From an uncultured Eubacteriales bacterium (GTDB lineage: Bacteria > Bacillota_I > Bacilli_A > RF39 > UBA660), in NCBI GenBank assembly GCA_900313345.1, contig OMQW01000081.1, positions 1 to 14,432 on the forward strand: a stretch of 14,432 bases of DNA. Direction: 5' to 3'. The notes beneath the pieces are model-generated. The model was not told the DNA's origin. It did not search any database and saw nothing but the letters and a program-made list of their open reading frames with translations. A program made the position numbers and the translations under genes. Positions 12,673 through 14,432 of the stretch are shown one piece after another; within the stretch, counting starts at the first letter, position 1; each line of letters begins with the position of its first letter.

Positions 12673-13366
12673 ATTGTCCCATCTTTTCGTATAATTCATC
12701 AAGTGCTTTATCTAAGCTTTTTTCATTTCCTTCACTATCAGTGTAAGTAAATTTAGAAGCATCTACTTTAATTGAACTACTATTTTTACCATATACGTTT
12801 ACTTTAATTGTAAATGATTTTGAATCTTCAGTTACTACATAATCTTTTGAAACCCACATTCTTAATTTATAATAATATGTTGATGTTACTGAAGCAATAT
12901 TTGTATCTAATACCATTTCACCTTTTTTAGCTCCGAAATCATCATCTTTAGTTAATTCAACATAATTTGAAGGATCTGCTACTTTATCATATGTAGTTCC
13001 ATCAATACTTCTTTCTAAATATAATTTAACATCATTATTTGCTAGAGAAGATGATGAATCTTTTTCTGCTGTAACTTCATATGAGATGCTTTGTGAACCT
13101 GTAATTGTAATTGCTACTGTAAAATCAAAGACTTGATCTTCGTTAGTTAATATTATACCTTCTTCATCAGTTATTGGCATAGCATTAGTAATTGATATTT
13201 TATTTGTTCCTTCAGTATATATCATTGTAACTGTACCAGTTGTTAACTTATTTTCATTATTTCCTTCTTTAGAGAATGTAAACGCGGCATAAGTTATACC
13301 TATTGTAAGTACTGCAAGTAGTGCTACTGCAAGTACTATAATTAATAATTTTTTTCTATCTTTCAT
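12671..13366 (-). CDS. TasA/camelysin-like exported protein
   Basis: A signal peptide at about 1-28 (basic start, hydrophobic core, then Gly-Ile-Thr-Tyr-Ala-Ala-Phe) is of the type seen in SipW-dependent TasA/CalY proteins. Soon after it comes Asn-Lys-Leu-Thr-Thr-Gly-Thr-Val-Thr, also typical of that group. The rest is a Ser/Thr/Asp-rich beta-structured domain with no transmembrane C-terminus or sortase motif. The last 26 residues form a separate helix-like tail ending in Leu-Asp-Lys-Ala-Leu-Asp-Glu-Leu-Tyr-Glu-Lys-Met-Gly. TasA relatives form biofilm fibres and CalY-type proteins are cell-surface metal proteins; the role here is not determined. The frame opens with TTG (13378) and GTG (13375), but I prefer ATG 13366 (231 residues), preceded by GGTGG at a suitable spacing. 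No sipW-type peptidase gene is next to it. Confidence 0.7.
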   Translation of the reverse strand: MKDRKKLLIIVLAVALLAVLTIGITYAAFTFSKEGNNENKLTTGTVTMIYTEGTNKISITNAMPITDEEGIILTNEDQVFDFTVAITITGSQSISYEVTAEKDSSSSLANNDVKLYLERSIDGTTYDKVADPSNYVELTKDDDFGAKKGEMVLDTNIASVTSTYYYKLRMWVSKDYVVTEDSKSFTIKVNVYGKNSSSIKVDASKFTYTDSEGNEKSLDKALDELYEKMGQ

Positions 13367-13398
13367 ATTATCCACCAACCTTTATCTTACATATTTTA

Positions 13399-13427
13399 AT
13401 ATTATCATATTTTATAGAGTGAGTAAA
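13399..13427 (-). promoter_or_regulatory. Candidate promoter of the TasA-like gene
   Basis: Minus strand TTTACT (13427-13422), 17 bases and TAATAT (13404-13399), each four of six matches to consensus. A start near 13392 would give a leader of about 26 bases. Confidence 0.4.
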
Positions 13428-13441
13428 TAATTTTTTATCAT

Positions 13442-13489
13442 TTTACATTAATTTTATAAAGTGTTATAATAACCATCAATTAGAGGTGA
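13442..13489 (+). promoter_or_regulatory. Promoter and extended ribosome site of the kinase-like gene
   Basis: TTTACA (13442-13447), 17 bases and TATAAT (13465-13470) with TG at 13462-13463. AGAGGTGA (13482-13489) closely complements the 16S 3' end and lies at the right distance for a GTG start at 13494. Confidence 0.7.
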
Positions 13490-13493
13490 TTAG

Positions 13494-14204
13494 GTGATTA
13501 ATACAATAGATTGCAAATCAATTATTAATATATATAAATCAATTAATTCTTTTGTTGGTCTTGGTACAACTGCAAGATGTTATAAGACTAAGAGTGGTGA
13601 AGTAATAAAGCTTTTTTATAATGAAGCTGATATACACTGTTTAGATTTTTTTAATAAATTAAGTAAAATTTCTAATATTAGTTATATTACACCTGATACT
13701 TTATATTTAAAAGGTGATTCTATTCTTGGATATAAATATCCATATGTTAATGGTGTTACTCTAAAAAATAGTAATAATTCTTTAGAATATTATAGAGATA
13801 GTTATATGAGATTATTTTATGATACTAAAGATATTAGTGATCAAAAATTTTTACTTAGAGATACTCATAATAAAAATATACTAGCTAGTGATACTTTGAA
13901 AATAATAGATTTAGATGATGGTATTTTTTGTGAAGATGTTGATAATGCTTTTGATCGTAATATTTCTAATATTAATAGATGCATTATCTATAGTTTTTTC
14001 AATATTCCTTTAAATCATGATATGTATTTTAAAGATGAATATTTAAATAATTTATATAAAGATGCTTTATATTATGATTATTTTAAATACATTGATTTAC
14101 TTAATGAGTTAATGAATGATGGATATAATACTAAAAAAGATTTAAAGCATAATAGCAAAAAGCTTGTTTATCATTTTTACAATGAATATAAAGATAGATA
14201 TTAA
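13494..14204 (+). CDS. Kinase-fold protein (protein kinase / aminoglycoside phosphotransferase-like)
   Basis: The 236-residue protein has the elements of a small protein-kinase-like fold. A glycine-rich loop lies at Gly22-Leu-Gly24-Thr-Thr-Ala-Arg-Cys-Tyr, the beta-3 lysine at Lys39 (Val-Ile-Lys-Leu-Phe), a hinge-like Tyr-Pro-Tyr-Val-Asn-Gly at 82-87, the catalytic-loop Asp123 with Asn128 five residues later (Leu-Arg-Asp-Thr-His-Asn-Lys-Asn-Ile-Leu), and a metal-binding Ile-Asp139-Leu-Asp141-Asp-Gly. All key residues appear present, so activity is possible, but the protein is shorter than classical Ser/Thr kinases and lacks a recognisable activation segment. It may phosphorylate a small molecule or a protein. 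It starts with GTG, chosen because of the excellent ribosome site and promoter upstream and the absence of an ATG near the N-terminus. It stands alone, with its own promoter. Confidence 0.65.
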   Translation: MINTIDCKSIINIYKSINSFVGLGTTARCYKTKSGEVIKLFYNEADIHCLDFFNKLSKISNISYITPDTLYLKGDSILGYKYPYVNGVTLKNSNNSLEYYRDSYMRLFYDTKDISDQKFLLRDTHNKNILASDTLKIIDLDDGIFCEDVDNAFDRNISNINRCIIYSFFNIPLNHDMYFKDEYLNNLYKDALYYDYFKYIDLLNELMNDGYNTKKDLKHNSKKLVYHFYNEYKDRY

Positions 14205-14218
14205 TCTGTTTTTTTGAC
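14191..14218 (+). terminator. Weak terminator overlapping the kinase-like gene stop
   Basis: AGAT (14196-14199) and ATCT (14204-14207) close an ATTA loop, and the stem extends outward through A-T and G-U pairs to about 14191/14212. A T-run (14209-14215) follows. The stop TAA (14202-14204) lies in the hairpin. The stem is weak because only one pair is G-C. Confidence 0.4.
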
Positions 14219-14261
14219 TTTTTTGTAAAAATATGATATAATTTGTTAACTTATATGGGAG
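14214..14261 (+). promoter_or_regulatory. Promoter and ribosome site of the last gene
   Basis: TTGACT (14214-14219), 17 bases and TATAAT (14237-14242): a near-consensus promoter that starts in the T-tract ending the previous gene. GGGAG (14257-14261) is six bases before the ATG at 14268. Confidence 0.75.
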
Positions 14262-14267
14262 TATTAT

Positions 14268-14432
14268 ATGAGAATAAATGGTTTAAATATTAATATGGAA
14301 AGTTTTGAGGTTTTAGTTAAAAATTCTAGAGCTTACAAGCTTTATAAAAAAGATAATAATTATGTTGATGAACAATCTAAAGAAATTAAATTTTCTAATA
14401 CAAGAAGTTCTTTTATATATAGAGCATCTTGG
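14268..14432 (+). CDS. Unrecognised protein, N-terminal part (3' end outside window)
   Basis: An open frame of 55 codons starts at ATG 14268 with a good ribosome site and a strong promoter, and runs off the right edge. The visible part is soluble-looking, with no signal peptide or membrane segment, rich in Asn, Lys, Ser and Tyr (Met-Arg-Ile-Asn-Gly-Leu-Asn-Ile at the start). I see no family motif and do not assign a function. Confidence 0.65.
   Translation, partial: MRINGLNINMESFEVLVKNSRAYKLYKKDNNYVDEQSKEIKFSNTRSSFIYRASW

Noticed and set aside
13367..13378. TTG 13378 or GTG 13375 as the start of the TasA-like gene
   Set aside because: ATG 13366 has a better-spaced GGTGG ribosome site and gives a normal signal peptide; the upstream codons are possible but less likely.
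3..14432. Mycoplasma/Spiroplasma genetic code (UGA = Trp)
   Set aside because: Trp is consistently TGG, no internal TGA interrupts or is needed in conserved genes, and rimM and a prepilin gene end in TGA at expected lengths.

Overview
The window comes from a very AT-rich bacterial chromosome (about a quarter G+C, judged by eye). Shine-Dalgarno sequences of the AGGAGG / GAGGTGAT type, -35/-10 promoters with TATAAT and often a TG extension, short U-tract terminators, and the gene content all point to a low-GC Firmicute in the Bacilli/Erysipelotrichia/Mollicutes neighbourhood, plausibly an uncultured gut lineage (inference). UGA is used as a stop and Trp is encoded by UGG, so the standard code 11 fits and the Mycoplasma code does not. 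I see no tRNA, rRNA, CRISPR array, transposase or prophage integrase, and no gene-free stretch longer than about 120 bases.

Layout. (a) 1-1672: the 3' end of hemW, an HD-domain phosphohydrolase and a dTMP kinase. (b) 1713-5482: a pilus/competence-type block. A PilB/GspE/ComGA-like ATPase with a long repeat-bearing tail lies on the minus strand. It is divergent, through overlapping promoters, from two class III prepilin genes. (c) 5438-6404: a YlbJ-like membrane protein on the minus strand, overlapping the second prepilin gene tail to tail. (d) 6405-9765: a tightly packed operon of a PDZ-Lon protease (YlbL/SepM type), a SpoU/TrmH RNA methyltransferase, rimM, trmD and a small coiled-coil protein of unknown function. 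(e) 9810-10960: an exported EndA/NucA-type nuclease and a small exported protein. (f) 11067-11967: rplS, with its own promoter and a structured leader, and lepB (signal peptidase I). (g) 12020-14432: a CmpB-like membrane protein, a TasA/camelysin-like exported protein on the minus strand, a diverged kinase-fold protein, and the start of an unrecognised gene.

How the genes fit together. The ATPase and prepilins are parts of a type IV pilus-like or DNA-uptake pseudopilus. The exported nuclease a few kilobases away is of the family that includes the pneumococcal DNA-entry nuclease, so a competence role is reasonable, but prepilin peptidase, the platform protein, ComEA and ComEC are not in the window. 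The rimM-trmD-rplS group is the usual ribosome-maturation cluster. YlbJ next to the YlbL-type protease recalls the Bacillus ylbJ-ylbL neighbourhood.

The most noteworthy points are the two separate repeat families in the C-terminal tail of the ATPase, the cysteine-rich prepilin, the overlapping divergent promoters between them, and a recurring compact module in which a terminator hairpin incorporates a stop codon and is followed at once by the next gene's promoter.
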